64,000 bases of DNA. It comes from Bin80 sp965220365. Its GTDB lineage: Bacteria; Bacteroidota; Rhodothermia; Rhodothermales; Bin80. Within the stretch, counting starts at the first letter, position 1, and the number at the start of each line of letters is the position of its first letter. The notes under the pieces are model-generated. The model had not been told where the DNA came from. It saw nothing but the letters and a program-made list of their open reading frames with translations, and ran no database searches. Shown here piece after piece: positions 45,592-54,753 of the stretch. The stretch lies in the NCBI GenBank assembly GCA_965220365.1, contig OZ244823.1, positions 3,162,001 to 3,226,000 of the forward strand, given 5' to 3'. The translations under genes were made by a program, and so were the position numbers.

Positions 45592-48351
45592 TCAACTCCC
45601 TCGACCCGTTGTGTAGGTGAGTCGGAAAGACGCAACACGCCCGAGCCTGGGAGCACCTATAAATTCACGGTGATTGCTGTTGAAAAGGTTATTGATCCCT
45701 AGATCCGCACGAATTCCAGCCTTATTGATCGAGTATCCCACACCAACATCCATAATCATATAGCCCTCAACTTCCCCTATGTACTGCCCTGCAATGACAG
45801 GAAACCCCTTCATGACCCGCCCGGATGCTGTCAGCGATAAGCCATCCCTGCGCTGGTATTGCCCACCAAGCTTGAACTTGAAACCGGGAGCGTTGAGCGC
45901 CAGTTCCAAATCCTCAGACCCTTCACCCAGTTCCGTGTGATCGAAATAATCGTCACTGATCCAAGATGCATTCCCGAAGAACACCAGTTCATCACTGGCA
46001 AGGACCCGGGCTGAAATATCCATGCCGAAATACTGAATACTTCCAAAGATGGGATAGGTCAACATAAGCTCCGGGAAATATCCTTCGCCCTTGTTATTCT
46101 CGTTTGTCTGTACGATCGCGATGGGCGTTTCACTGTCAGGAAGGTCCTCCCCGGCGATATTGACCAATATTCCCGCACCTTGTTGCGGAGTTAAGCCCAG
46201 TAATCCCAGTACATTTGTGATGTTTTCGTTTGCTGCGAACCCAGCCGAAATATCCCGGATGAGATCCTGTTGCAGATTCGGGACAAGCACAAACGGAGTC
46301 TTGGTCTGAAGTGGGCCGATAAAATTTTCCCGCTTCGCAAAATACCCATCCACGGTGAACAGGATCTTATTATGAACGATTCCTTTGTATCCGATCTCCC
46401 ATGACTGAGTCATTGCAGGTTTAATTGGCCCCAAATCCGGGAGGTTATTCAGTTCAGGATCCGTTACAAGCTCCAGCGTACTGAGATTGGGTAATGCCAA
46501 CGTTCCAGGACTGAATCCCTGAACCGAGGTAACTTCCGGCCTTAGTCCCTGCTTCAAAAGAGAGATCAATGAGACAGGAATATTCACTCCTGCATCCGCC
46601 AGCATCATGACCAGATCAGCATCCGGGATTGCTGCCAACCCCTCGTAAATCAGTCCGTACATTACACCGGTATCAACTCCAACGGGAGTTGGCACGCCTT
46701 CCATACCAGGAAGCATGCTGGAAGCCACGAGTGCCGTTGGAGCTCCGAGCGTTAAATAGTCCGGGTTCCGGGCATAGGTGAAGCCACTTTCCCCACCACG
46801 TGCCCGCACATTGAGTTCTCCAAGGGAAGCAGCAACTATGTTGAGGAAGTAGTCGGTGGCAAGCGGTGAGGAGAAGCTACGGTTGTACGTTGCTCGCAGA
46901 CTTGACGATGGTGTCGGTTTTAGGACGAGTGCAACCCGGGGAGATGTCTGAATGTCCGTCACTACGTTGTTGTAGTCTCCACGAAGTGCCAGCGTCAATT
47001 CCAGTCGGTCCGAAATCTTTGTGGTTGATTGCACATATGCCCCGAATTTGTCCACATGCTCCAACGTCACATCAACCCCTGCGATCAATTCCTGCCGAGA
47101 GCCAATCGCCTGCGTGTACTGGCCCTGCAGTGCGTACTCTTCCGAAATTTCGGAAATCAGATCTCCCCCATATATATATGACTCCCGCGAATCAATCGTA
47201 TTTACATAAGCCTGCGCGAAAAATGGTCCGCTGGCCAATCGAAGCTGGGCATAGCCGGTAATCAATCCTTTGGCCTGAATGGTGCCAATACTGCTGAGCA
47301 TGGTCCCATCAAGGTTGGCAATGCCCCCATTGACAGAAAGAGTAGTCTGACCACTCATACGCCAATCCACGCTGCCCGACAATACCAGCTTACGTTGCCG
47401 GATCTCGCGTTCACCGTCTACGAACAGCTGTACTGCATCCTCTGGATCCGGGCATTCACTGAACCGCTCTGCTTCGAGAAGTAAGGGATCACAGTCTTGA
47501 AGGGCAAAATCCTCTGCCGTTGCATAGTTGCCAATCAATTTTACGCCAAAATTTTTCCCTAGGACGGTTGCGACGCGGCCCTGGACATTGAACATGGACT
47601 GCTGCCCCCCGCTTACAGAAACCGTGGTTCCAGGATAACTGAATGCATCTTTGGAGATATAATGAATGACTCCCGTATCTCCGCCGGGGCCATAGAGTGC
47701 GGATCCCGGCCCACGTACCACCTCAATTCGTTCCGTGTCAATGGCCAGGCTTGGCATGATGTTGTGCAGGTTGACCCCGACAGATGCCGCACCGGCTTTC
47801 CGGTAATCGGTGAGTACATGGGTGGTGCGCGAAAAAACATTATTGAATCCCCTGAGCACAATTTCATAGCGATCCACCCCGGTTTGTACCATGTCCACCC
47901 CCGTCACATTCCGCAGCGATTGCGCCATCGTCGGAGCAACATCCAGTTGAAACTCCCGCGGAATGACCACATCAATGGATGCAGGCGCATCCAGCGCTTT
48001 CTCATTCCGGCGGCCAGCTGTCACCTGAACCGGATCAAAGTCCGTTCCCGGCACCAAGGTAATATTCCATACATAATTCTCGCTTGCAGTCAAGGTGATC
48101 TGAGATTCTTGGGCCGCATAGCCAACGAAGCTGACGCGCAGCGTATAGACTCCAGGAGAGAGGTTGAGAATTTCAAAGACTCCCTCCGTGTTCGTCGCAC
48201 GTCCAATTCCCGTCCCCGAGATGGACACATTCGCACCGATCAGCGGCAGGCCTGTTTCCGAATCGGTGACCTTGCCGGTAATCGCCCCCGTCTGTGCGAA
48301 AACAGGCTCAGCAAGAACGCAAACGATCACACTCACCAGTAGGGTACGCAT
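45592..48351 (-). CDS. TonB-dependent outer-membrane receptor with carboxypeptidase-regulatory-like N-domain (copy 2)
   Basis: A paralogue of the receptor at 42622-45438, in tandem with a 153-nt gap. From the ATG at 48351 it is 919 residues with a clean signal peptide (MRTLLVSVIVCVLAEPVFAQ). The start further upstream (48378) adds nine residues without support. It has the same domain order: ITGKVTDSETGLPLIGANV, plug with ALDAPASIDVVI and VEVVRGPGSALYGPG, then the barrel. Its shorter middle barrel (no counterpart of the TKGTVLGRNEDNDN loop of copy 1) suggests altered loop specificity. Probably one operon. Confidence 0.9.
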   Translation of the reverse strand: MRTLLVSVIVCVLAEPVFAQTGAITGKVTDSETGLPLIGANVSISGTGIGRATNTEGVFEILNLSPGVYTLRVSFVGYAAQESQITLTASENYVWNITLVPGTDFDPVQVTAGRRNEKALDAPASIDVVIPREFQLDVAPTMAQSLRNVTGVDMVQTGVDRYEIVLRGFNNVFSRTTHVLTDYRKAGAASVGVNLHNIMPSLAIDTERIEVVRGPGSALYGPGGDTGVIHYISKDAFSYPGTTVSVSGGQQSMFNVQGRVATVLGKNFGVKLIGNYATAEDFALQDCDPLLLEAERFSECPDPEDAVQLFVDGEREIRQRKLVLSGSVDWRMSGQTTLSVNGGIANLDGTMLSSIGTIQAKGLITGYAQLRLASGPFFAQAYVNTIDSRESYIYGGDLISEISEEYALQGQYTQAIGSRQELIAGVDVTLEHVDKFGAYVQSTTKISDRLELTLALRGDYNNVVTDIQTSPRVALVLKPTPSSSLRATYNRSFSSPLATDYFLNIVAASLGELNVRARGGESGFTYARNPDYLTLGAPTALVASSMLPGMEGVPTPVGVDTGVMYGLIYEGLAAIPDADLVMMLADAGVNIPVSLISLLKQGLRPEVTSVQGFSPGTLALPNLSTLELVTDPELNNLPDLGPIKPAMTQSWEIGYKGIVHNKILFTVDGYFAKRENFIGPLQTKTPFVLVPNLQQDLIRDISAGFAANENITNVLGLLGLTPQQGAGILVNIAGEDLPDSETPIAIVQTNENNKGEGYFPELMLTYPIFGSIQYFGMDISARVLASDELVFFGNASWISDDYFDHTELGEGSEDLELALNAPGFKFKLGGQYQRRDGLSLTASGRVMKGFPVIAGQYIGEVEGYMIMDVGVGYSINKAGIRADLGINNLFNSNHREFIGAPRLGRVASFRLTYTTGRGS

Positions 48352-48454
48352 CGTCTGACCAGCTATCCCGCACAACATGAATCAAACCGTGGTTTTAACT
48401 CCTTGCAAAAAACCTTCAGCCAATATATCATGCCCTTCAATTTTTTGTGATGAA

Positions 48455-49762
48455 TCAAGGGTTAGAGTTTGTAATTCCTACGCGTGACAAAAGTAAATCC
48501 ACCTGTTTCGTATGATGGACTGCATTAAAGAGATCTTGAACCTCTTCCGTGGAGGTATGGGACATGACCTCCGCTGAAATCAGAACCAATGACTCAAATG
48601 GCTTCCCTTCCTTCCAACTTCGCATCGCAAGAGGCTGAACCAGGTCATATGCTTCTTCGCGTGTCAGCCCGTGGTCAATCAGGTGCAACATCAATCGTTG
48701 GCTGTTATACAAACCGTAGGTTGCATCCAGGTTCTTCTGCATGCGATCAGGGTAGACAACCAAGTTTTGAAGGATGCGTGTCAATCTCAGCAGGGCATAA
48801 TGTACGACCGTGGTTGCATCGGGGAGAATCACACGCTCCACACTGGAATGTGAAATATCTCTTTCATGCCACAAAGCTACATTCTCCATTGCCGCCACCA
48901 TGTAGCCACGCAGTAACCGCGCACAACCCGTGATATTTTCGCTGCCTATGGGATTGCGTTTATGCGGCATGGCACTGGAGCCTTTTTGCCCTTTCCCAAA
49001 CGCTTCCTCGACCTCTCTGACTTCGCTACGCTGCAAGTGGCGAATTTCTACGGCGATCTTTTCAAGGCTGGCCCCTATGAGTGCCAGCACACACACGTAA
49101 TGCGCATGGCGATCCCGCTGGATTACCTGCGTAGCAATCGGCTCTGGTTTGAGGCCAAGGAGTTCACAGGTAATTCGTTCAACCTCCGGCGGCGTATGGG
49201 CAAACGTTCCGACGGCTCCAGACAGTTTTCCTGTTCGAACCTCCTCAGCAGCCGCCTTGAACCGTGCTAGGTTTCGACCCATCTCTGCATAGTAGAGCGC
49301 AAGCTTCAGCCCAAAGGTAGTGGGTTCTGCATGCACTCCATGGGTTCTGCCCATCATCAGAGTATCACGATGCTCAAGAGCCCGGTCATGCAAGACCTTG
49401 AGCAGGGCCTCAAGGGCTTCTTCAATGAATTGATTTGCTTCTGCAAGCCGTACGGACCAGGCTGTATCTACAACATCAGATGAAGTAAGGCCGTAATGGA
49501 CCCACTTTTTTTCTGGCCCGAGTCCTTCACTGACCGCACGCGTAAACGCAACCACGTCGTGCCGAGTAGATTTTTCTATCTCGTGAATCCGCTGCAGATC
49601 GAAGGATGCATTTTCCCGAAGCGTTCGAACTTCATCTTCGGGAATGACTCCGATCCTGGACCACGCCTCACAAACCGCCAACTCTACCTGAAGCCACACC
49701 TCAAACTGGCGCTGCTCACTCCAGAGTTTCTGCATTACCGGATGGGTGTATCGCTGAATCAT
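48455..49762 (-). CDS. purB: adenylosuccinate lyase
   Basis: Performs two fumarate-releasing steps in purine synthesis. It is 435 residues. The superfamily signature is GSSAMPHKRNPIGSEN, with the catalytic serine loop. Other motifs are TSSDVVDTAWSVRL and MMGRTHGVHAEPTTFGLK. It starts MIQRYTHPVMQKLWSEQ, typical of the Bacillus-type PurB. Confidence 0.95.
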   Translation of the reverse strand: MIQRYTHPVMQKLWSEQRQFEVWLQVELAVCEAWSRIGVIPEDEVRTLRENASFDLQRIHEIEKSTRHDVVAFTRAVSEGLGPEKKWVHYGLTSSDVVDTAWSVRLAEANQFIEEALEALLKVLHDRALEHRDTLMMGRTHGVHAEPTTFGLKLALYYAEMGRNLARFKAAAEEVRTGKLSGAVGTFAHTPPEVERITCELLGLKPEPIATQVIQRDRHAHYVCVLALIGASLEKIAVEIRHLQRSEVREVEEAFGKGQKGSSAMPHKRNPIGSENITGCARLLRGYMVAAMENVALWHERDISHSSVERVILPDATTVVHYALLRLTRILQNLVVYPDRMQKNLDATYGLYNSQRLMLHLIDHGLTREEAYDLVQPLAMRSWKEGKPFESLVLISAEVMSHTSTEEVQDLFNAVHHTKQVDLLLSRVGITNSNP

Positions 49763-49900
49763 ACGCTTCTTGATCTGTAATTCTTTGAATATACAATTGA
49801 GGGGATTGGATCACTGCAGATTCGGTCATGCATGCACAGTCTTGATGCCCCTTAAACGCGGTCCTGGCCTGAATATTTCGGGTCCCGGGAGTCTCAGCTC

Positions 49901-50521
49901 TCACAACGAATCGCGCTTATCCCTCAGACGCGTGTACAATAATCTCCGGGCCCGGAAAATATGCGCCTTGACCGTTCCGAGTGGGAGTTCCAGTTCCTGA
50001 GCAATTTCTTCGTAGGATTTTTCCTGCTGATGCCGCATTACGATTACGCGGTGATACTTGGGAGGCAGTGAATCAATCGCTTCCTGAATGATATTTGTGC
50101 GCTGTCCACCTTCAATTTTACGGTCTGGTCGATACGTGATATCGGGGACTTGCTGACGAACCTCACCCTCCTTGGTCCGTGTTGGCTTGTCCAGCGAGAT
50201 CGTGGCCAACTTTCGCTTACGCTTATAATCAATCGCATGATTGGATGCAATCTTGTAGAGCCAGGTCGAAAACGCATAACTGGTGGAGTACGTATCCAAT
50301 GCTTTGAATGCTTTCATGAACGCCTCCTGAACCAAATCTTCGATTCCCTTCGTGTCTCCAATCGTACGCTTGATGTGCAGAGACAGCCCTTTCTGGTATT
50401 TTTGAACGAGCAGTGCGTATGCGCGCTGATCTCCTTCCAGTGCGCGGGAAACCAGCTCACGATCCTTCTGACTGGACGCTGACCATCCGGTCTTCGTCTG
50501 ATCTTCAGGCATTCGGTTCAT
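49901..50521 (-). CDS. RNA polymerase sigma factor, ECF (sigma-70 family group 4)
   Basis: A 206-residue sigma factor. Region 2 (about 38-105) has EDLVQEAFMKAFKALDTYS and FSTWLYKIASNHAIDYKRK. Region 4 (about 145-200) has AIDSLPPKYHRVIVMRHQQEKSYEEIAQEL and LGTVKAHIFRARRLL. The basic block between them (RKRKLATISLDKPTRTKEGE) is typical. No anti-sigma gene is adjacent. Its regulon is unknown. Confidence 0.92.
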   Translation of the reverse strand: MNRMPEDQTKTGWSASSQKDRELVSRALEGDQRAYALLVQKYQKGLSLHIKRTIGDTKGIEDLVQEAFMKAFKALDTYSTSYAFSTWLYKIASNHAIDYKRKRKLATISLDKPTRTKEGEVRQQVPDITYRPDRKIEGGQRTNIIQEAIDSLPPKYHRVIVMRHQQEKSYEEIAQELELPLGTVKAHIFRARRLLYTRLRDKRDSL

Positions 50522-50556
50522 CCGCTCATGTGCGACGATACTAGTTGCCGAGCGAG

Positions 50557-51027
50557 CTAGTTATCTGGAGACACCGGCAGTTCACGCGTCTCCTTGTAGG
50601 TGCTCAGAACAATACTAGTTCTCGTGCCGGTTACCCCTGGCCAGGATTGAATACTGCCTAGCAATTGCTCCAACGAGGTGGTATCATGCGATCTAACCTT
50701 CAGAATATGAGAGCCCTCTCCCGTGATCGAATGCGCTTCAAGCACTTCGTTGCAACCACAGACGTGCTCAATGAGGGTGGTATAATTACTTGACGTATCC
50801 ACTGCAACGCGAATAAAGGCAGTGATATCAAACCCCAGTTCCTTCGGATCCACGGTTGCATGATAGCCTGTCAGGAATCCGTTTGCCTCAAGCTTGCGCA
50901 TGCGATCGCTCACACTGGTCATACTCAACCCGACGCGTGCTGCGATGTCAACCCGCTTCATCCTCCCTGAGGCCTGCAGGAGGTTCAGAATGCGGGCATC
51001 AATTTTGTCAATTTTCTTGCTTACCAT
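50557..51027 (-). CDS. Lrp/AsnC family transcriptional regulator
   Basis: A 156-residue regulator. The N-terminal HTH (KIDARILNLLQASGRMKRVDIAARVGLSMTSVSDRMRKLEANG) is followed by the RAM/AsnC ligand-binding domain (YHATVDPKELGFDITAFIRVAVD ... LEAHSITGEGSHILKV). Effector probably an amino acid; target genes not evident. 35 nt upstream of the sigma factor gene in the same direction. Confidence 0.93.
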   Translation of the reverse strand: MVSKKIDKIDARILNLLQASGRMKRVDIAARVGLSMTSVSDRMRKLEANGFLTGYHATVDPKELGFDITAFIRVAVDTSSNYTTLIEHVCGCNEVLEAHSITGEGSHILKVRSHDTTSLEQLLGSIQSWPGVTGTRTSIVLSTYKETRELPVSPDN

Positions 51028-51175
51028 TTTAGTTGTGCACCGTGGCTATGATTCGGACTGGACCACCACAACCCCTGGTCCCATGAGATTTTTCATTTTA
51101 TCAACGTAAAACGGTGACAGAATCGACCCTAGTATACGTCTTCCCAACGCGATAAGCCTTAATTTGGTCCATATC

Positions 51176-51249
51176 GGGCCCATAGCTCAGTCGGTTAGAG
51201 CAGCGGACTCATAATCCGTCGGTCGGGGGTTCAAGTCCCTCTGGGCCCA
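51176..51249 (+). tRNA. tRNA with CAU anticodon (Ile2 or elongator Met)
   Basis: 74 nt, CCA not encoded. The acceptor GGGCCCA pairs with TGGGCCC. The anticodon stem-loop GCGGA-CTCATAA-TCCGT gives CAT. The variable and T-arm block GGTCGGGGGTTCAAGTCC resembles tRNA-Ile2 (read with lysidine at C34), but elongator tRNA-Met cannot be excluded. Its 3' end lies 6 nt from the convergent feoB stop. Confidence 0.92.
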
Positions 51250-51255
51250 CATCCA

Positions 51256-53538
51256 CTAGGACAGACCCAGTAATTGTCCTCCCTGGTACACCAGTAGGGA
51301 AGCCACATACGCAAGTGCAGTCATGTAAAGCCACATGACCAGGGGCCATCGCCAGGTATTGGTCTCCCGGCGTGCAATCGCCAGTGTACTCATGCACTGG
51401 AGTGCAAACACAAAAAACACAAGCAGGCTGACCGCCACCAATGGCGTAAATACAGGGCTCCCATCTGGATAGCGATCGGCTTTCAGTGCATCCCGCAGTG
51501 CCACCCCCTCTTCTGCATCCGCAACACTGTAAATGATACCGAGCGTAGAGATGATCACCTCACGTGCGGCAAAAGCACTCACCAGACCTGCACTAATCTT
51601 CCAGTCAAACCCCAGGGGCTGCATCACAGGTTCAAGAATCCGACCCAGATACCCAACAGCACTTCCTCGGATCTGAGCCGACTGCTGAACAATGCGAGCA
51701 CTGTCCAATGCGGCAGCATACTCAAGCTCTGCCTGCTGCATGATGGACTGTATCTGCACCATCGTAGGATCTCCACTCTCCAGCGAACCTTCCAGAGCAG
51801 GCAAAGCCATATCTGGCGCTGGCAAAAGCGCCTCTGCTTCGGCATACCTTGCCTCGCGCTGCTGTGCTGCCTGCATCTCAACCTGCGCCCTTTCAGCGTC
51901 TGTACCAACACTAGGATAACTCGCCAGGAACCACAGAACGATACTGCAAGCCAGAATAATTTTCCCTGCACGCACCGCAAATACTTTGGAGCGCTGAATC
52001 ATGCGCCAAAGTATTTGCCGCGCCCGGGGCCGCCGATAAGAAGGCAGTTCCATCACAAAGTAACTCTTAGCACCCTTGGTGAAAACAAACCGCTTCAGAA
52101 TCGCTGCCGCCACAAACGCCATTACCGTCCCCATCATATACATTGAGAACATCGCCAACCCCTGGTAGCCAAATATCCCCAGTGTCCCTGCAGGGATAAA
52201 GGCAGCAATAAAGAGGGTGTAGACTGGCAGGCGAGCGGAGCAGCTCATCAGGGGTGCGACCATGATCGTGATCAAGCGATCTCGCTCATTATCAAGCGTT
52301 CTGGCAGCCATGATCCCAGGAATCGCACAGGCATATGAACTGAGCAGTGGCAGGACGGAGCCCCCACTCAACCCTACACGCTTCATGATGCGGTCCATAA
52401 TGAACGCACTGCGGGCCATATACCCGGTGTCTTCCATGATGCCGAGAAAGAAAAAGAGAAGCAATATCTGGGGAAGGAAGACGACTACATTGCCCACTCC
52501 GGTAATCACACCATCGGTTAATAGATCTGTTGCCCAGCTAACTGGAAGGACGGACTGGACCCCTGCCGCCAGTGCCGAAATTCCGGTCTCAATCAAATCC
52601 ATGGCAGGTGTCGCCCACGAAAAAACGGCCTGAAAAATACAAATCAGAATGACCAAGAAGAACAGGGGACCGAAAATTTGATGAGTGAGCACTGCATCAA
52701 TCCGATCACTAAGTGTCGCTGCCCCCTTCACTCTGCGTACCGTCTTGTTGACGATAGGGCCCAGCCATGCATACCGCCCACTTACCTCCGCATGTCTCCA
52801 TGCAATTCCCCGCTCGGCAAATTCTTTCCGCAACTCTTCAATATGGTGCACGAACCCAGGGGCGATCGGGCGCCATGTATTCAATGCCTCATCTTCCGCC
52901 AACGCACGCAAAACCTCCATCCTGCTGTGACCCTGCTGCACTTGTGGGGCTTCCTCAGTCAGTTCCTTGGCTAGGGCTGGAATCTTTGCATTCACTGCAT
53001 CCATGAGCGTCCACCGATACCCCTGTGCCGGTTTAGGGGGATCCAGGATCTGCTTTTTCAACTCATCAACTCCTTCCCCCCGGGAAGCGACAAGTGAGAC
53101 AACCGGGGCCCCAAGTTCTTGCTCCAGCGCAGACGTATCAATAACCAATCCGTTTTCTTCCGCCGCGTCCATCATATTCAGGGCCACGACCACCGGTATT
53201 CCGATGTCAATCACCTGGCTGGCAACGTAAAGGTTGCGCTCCAAGTTACCGGCATCCACCACGCAAACCACAAGGTCTGGTGCCTTATCTCTGCGCCCTA
53301 CCAGAACCTCATAGGTAATCTGCTCATCCAAGGATCTCGGAGTAAGGCTATACGTGCCAGGGAGATCAATCACCTCAACATGTAGTGCTCCCGTCAGGGT
53401 TCCTGACTTCCGCTCAACCGTGACTCCTGGAAAATTGGCTATCCGCTGATTCAGGCCGGTGAGCCGATTAAAGAGTGTGGTTTTGCCGACGTTGGGATTA
53501 CCAACCAAGGCGACGCTGATGGGAATTGAAGAGGACAC
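51256..53538 (-). CDS. feoB: ferrous iron transport protein B
   Basis: GTP-dependent inner-membrane Fe(II) transporter. It is 760 residues. The N-terminal G domain has G1 GNPNVGKTT (13-21), G3 DLPGTYSLTPRS and G4 ALNMMD. Two Gate domains follow, with GYMARSAFIMDRIMKRVGLSG and SYACAIPGIMAARTL. A periplasmic Glu/Ala-rich region (AERAQVEMQAAQQREARYAEAEALL) interrupts the C-terminal half. Last gene of feoA-feoA-feoB. Confidence 0.95.
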   Translation of the reverse strand: MSSSIPISVALVGNPNVGKTTLFNRLTGLNQRIANFPGVTVERKSGTLTGALHVEVIDLPGTYSLTPRSLDEQITYEVLVGRRDKAPDLVVCVVDAGNLERNLYVASQVIDIGIPVVVALNMMDAAEENGLVIDTSALEQELGAPVVSLVASRGEGVDELKKQILDPPKPAQGYRWTLMDAVNAKIPALAKELTEEAPQVQQGHSRMEVLRALAEDEALNTWRPIAPGFVHHIEELRKEFAERGIAWRHAEVSGRYAWLGPIVNKTVRRVKGAATLSDRIDAVLTHQIFGPLFFLVILICIFQAVFSWATPAMDLIETGISALAAGVQSVLPVSWATDLLTDGVITGVGNVVVFLPQILLLFFFLGIMEDTGYMARSAFIMDRIMKRVGLSGGSVLPLLSSYACAIPGIMAARTLDNERDRLITIMVAPLMSCSARLPVYTLFIAAFIPAGTLGIFGYQGLAMFSMYMMGTVMAFVAAAILKRFVFTKGAKSYFVMELPSYRRPRARQILWRMIQRSKVFAVRAGKIILACSIVLWFLASYPSVGTDAERAQVEMQAAQQREARYAEAEALLPAPDMALPALEGSLESGDPTMVQIQSIMQQAELEYAAALDSARIVQQSAQIRGSAVGYLGRILEPVMQPLGFDWKISAGLVSAFAAREVIISTLGIIYSVADAEEGVALRDALKADRYPDGSPVFTPLVAVSLLVFFVFALQCMSTLAIARRETNTWRWPLVMWLYMTALAYVASLLVYQGGQLLGLS

Positions 53539-53553
53539 GTCAACCCCGATAGC

Positions 53554-53781
53554 TTATGCTTCGCATTTGGATATGCGTATCTGGGCTGCCTCGGCTTTTC
53601 GAATGGAAAGATGATATCCACGAACCTTAAGATCCATCGGATCACCAAGTGGGGCCAAGCGCACGACTTGAACCTCCGAACCAGGGAGCATGCCCATCTC
53701 CATCAAGCGATCCATGACTGCGTCGGGTTCAAAACCCAGAATCTTGCCCGATTCGCCAGGGCGCAAATCCTGAAGCGTCAT
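53554..53781 (-). CDS. feoA: FeoA family protein
   Basis: A 75-residue SH3-like protein that supports FeoB. The pattern TLQDLRPGESGKILGF, RLMEMGMLPGSEVQVVRLAPLGDP and YHLSIRKAEAAQI is diagnostic. It ends 15 nt before feoB and starts with a 4-nt overlap with the second FeoA gene. Confidence 0.92.
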   Translation of the reverse strand: MTLQDLRPGESGKILGFEPDAVMDRLMEMGMLPGSEVQVVRLAPLGDPMDLKVRGYHLSIRKAEAAQIRISKCEA

Positions 53782-54002
53782 GGGCTCACAGGGATTGCGA
53801 GAATGTCTGCAGCCATGTCGCGGCGGAGTCCAATTCGACAGCCCTCAATCCGCACGATGAGCTCATCAGAATTTCTGACCATCTCTATATGAACTCCCTC
53901 CCGTATGCCAACATCACGTAACCTGTCCTGTGCACACCCATATACAGAACAGATCTTGAGCATACACCCCTCGCAAAAAGATGTCAGAGGAGAGGGAGTC
54001 AT
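53778..54002 (-). CDS. second FeoA-domain protein
   Basis: A 74-residue FeoA-like protein, more divergent: KICSVYGCAQDRLRDVGIREGVHIEMV then CRIGLRRDMAADILA. Four cysteines (FCEGC near the N-terminus, Cys18 and Cys23) are not in the first copy and could bind metal. First gene of the operon, overlapping the second by 4 nt. Confidence 0.85.
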   Translation of the reverse strand: MTPSPLTSFCEGCMLKICSVYGCAQDRLRDVGIREGVHIEMVRNSDELIVRIEGCRIGLRRDMAADILAIPVSP

Positions 54003-54030
54003 AACTGGATTAGAGGATCTGGCACAAATA

Positions 54031-54059
54031 TACTTATTTGGACTGAATATAAATAAGTA
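54031..54059. promoter_or_regulatory. palindrome upstream of the feo operon, candidate iron-regulator site
   Basis: TACTTATTT (54031-54039) and AAATAAGTA (54051-54059) form a perfect 9-bp inverted repeat with an 11-nt centre, starting 29 nt upstream of the first feo start codon. A Fur- or DtxR-type operator is plausible by position, although the sequence does not match either consensus closely. Confidence 0.5.
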
Positions 54060-54299
54060 CGCGTGAATTGGTTCCGTGAATCCGGGATAGTTTCATAGTT
54101 AGTTGGAATTCCGAGACTGGAATCGTGTATGGATTGAGTAAATCAAGCCGAGTGCGAACCATTCGCGATTGACCAGTGATCCTTCAGATAATGACTCACA
54201 GGTCACCTTTTTCAATATTTTTGTTTTGGGTACACAGGTATATGATTCCCTATTTTAGCAATATCATCCAATAAAACAATCCCTGACACATCAACCGTC

Positions 54300-54719
54300 A
54301 TGACCAGATACTTCTTGCCATCGATTTTAACCATCTTTCTCTTTCTTCAAGTCAGTTGTCAAAACCCCGAGGAGATTGCAAATCAAGATAGTGATGCCAC
54401 TGAACACACTTCGGATAGTGGATTCCTCTCAGACGTAGAGTCTCAGGACTCAACTGCTCCGAAATCTTTACAAATAGATGAATCAACTGGGAGCCTTGAA
54501 GGCTTTGTTCGGGACATTGATGGCAATCCCGTTAGTCAAGCCACTCTACAGATTGACGGACTAGCTTTAGGGGCAACAACGTTACTCAGCGGATCCTATG
54601 TATTGAATCGGATTCCAACTGGCTCACACAAATTGATTGTCACAGCACCAGGACATATAAAGGAGCTGTCTGTGGAGATATTTCCAGACTCCACCATTGA
54701 ATTTAATATCACCCTTTAA
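54300..54719 (+). CDS. lipoprotein with carboxypeptidase-regulatory-like domain
   Basis: 139 residues. The signal peptide ends in the lipobox LQVSC (Cys20). An acidic, Ser/Asp-rich linker (about 21-60) leads to a single Ig-like regulatory domain (GSLEGFVRDIDGNPVSQATLQIDGL ... IPTGSHKLIVTAPGH). Function unknown; probably surface or periplasmic. It lies 34 nt before the next lipoprotein gene and is likely co-transcribed with it. Confidence 0.75.
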   Translation: MTRYFLPSILTIFLFLQVSCQNPEEIANQDSDATEHTSDSGFLSDVESQDSTAPKSLQIDESTGSLEGFVRDIDGNPVSQATLQIDGLALGATTLLSGSYVLNRIPTGSHKLIVTAPGHIKELSVEIFPDSTIEFNITL

Positions 54720-54753
54720 GGCTGTCCCACAGAAATTCAGGCTGGCAATTTCT

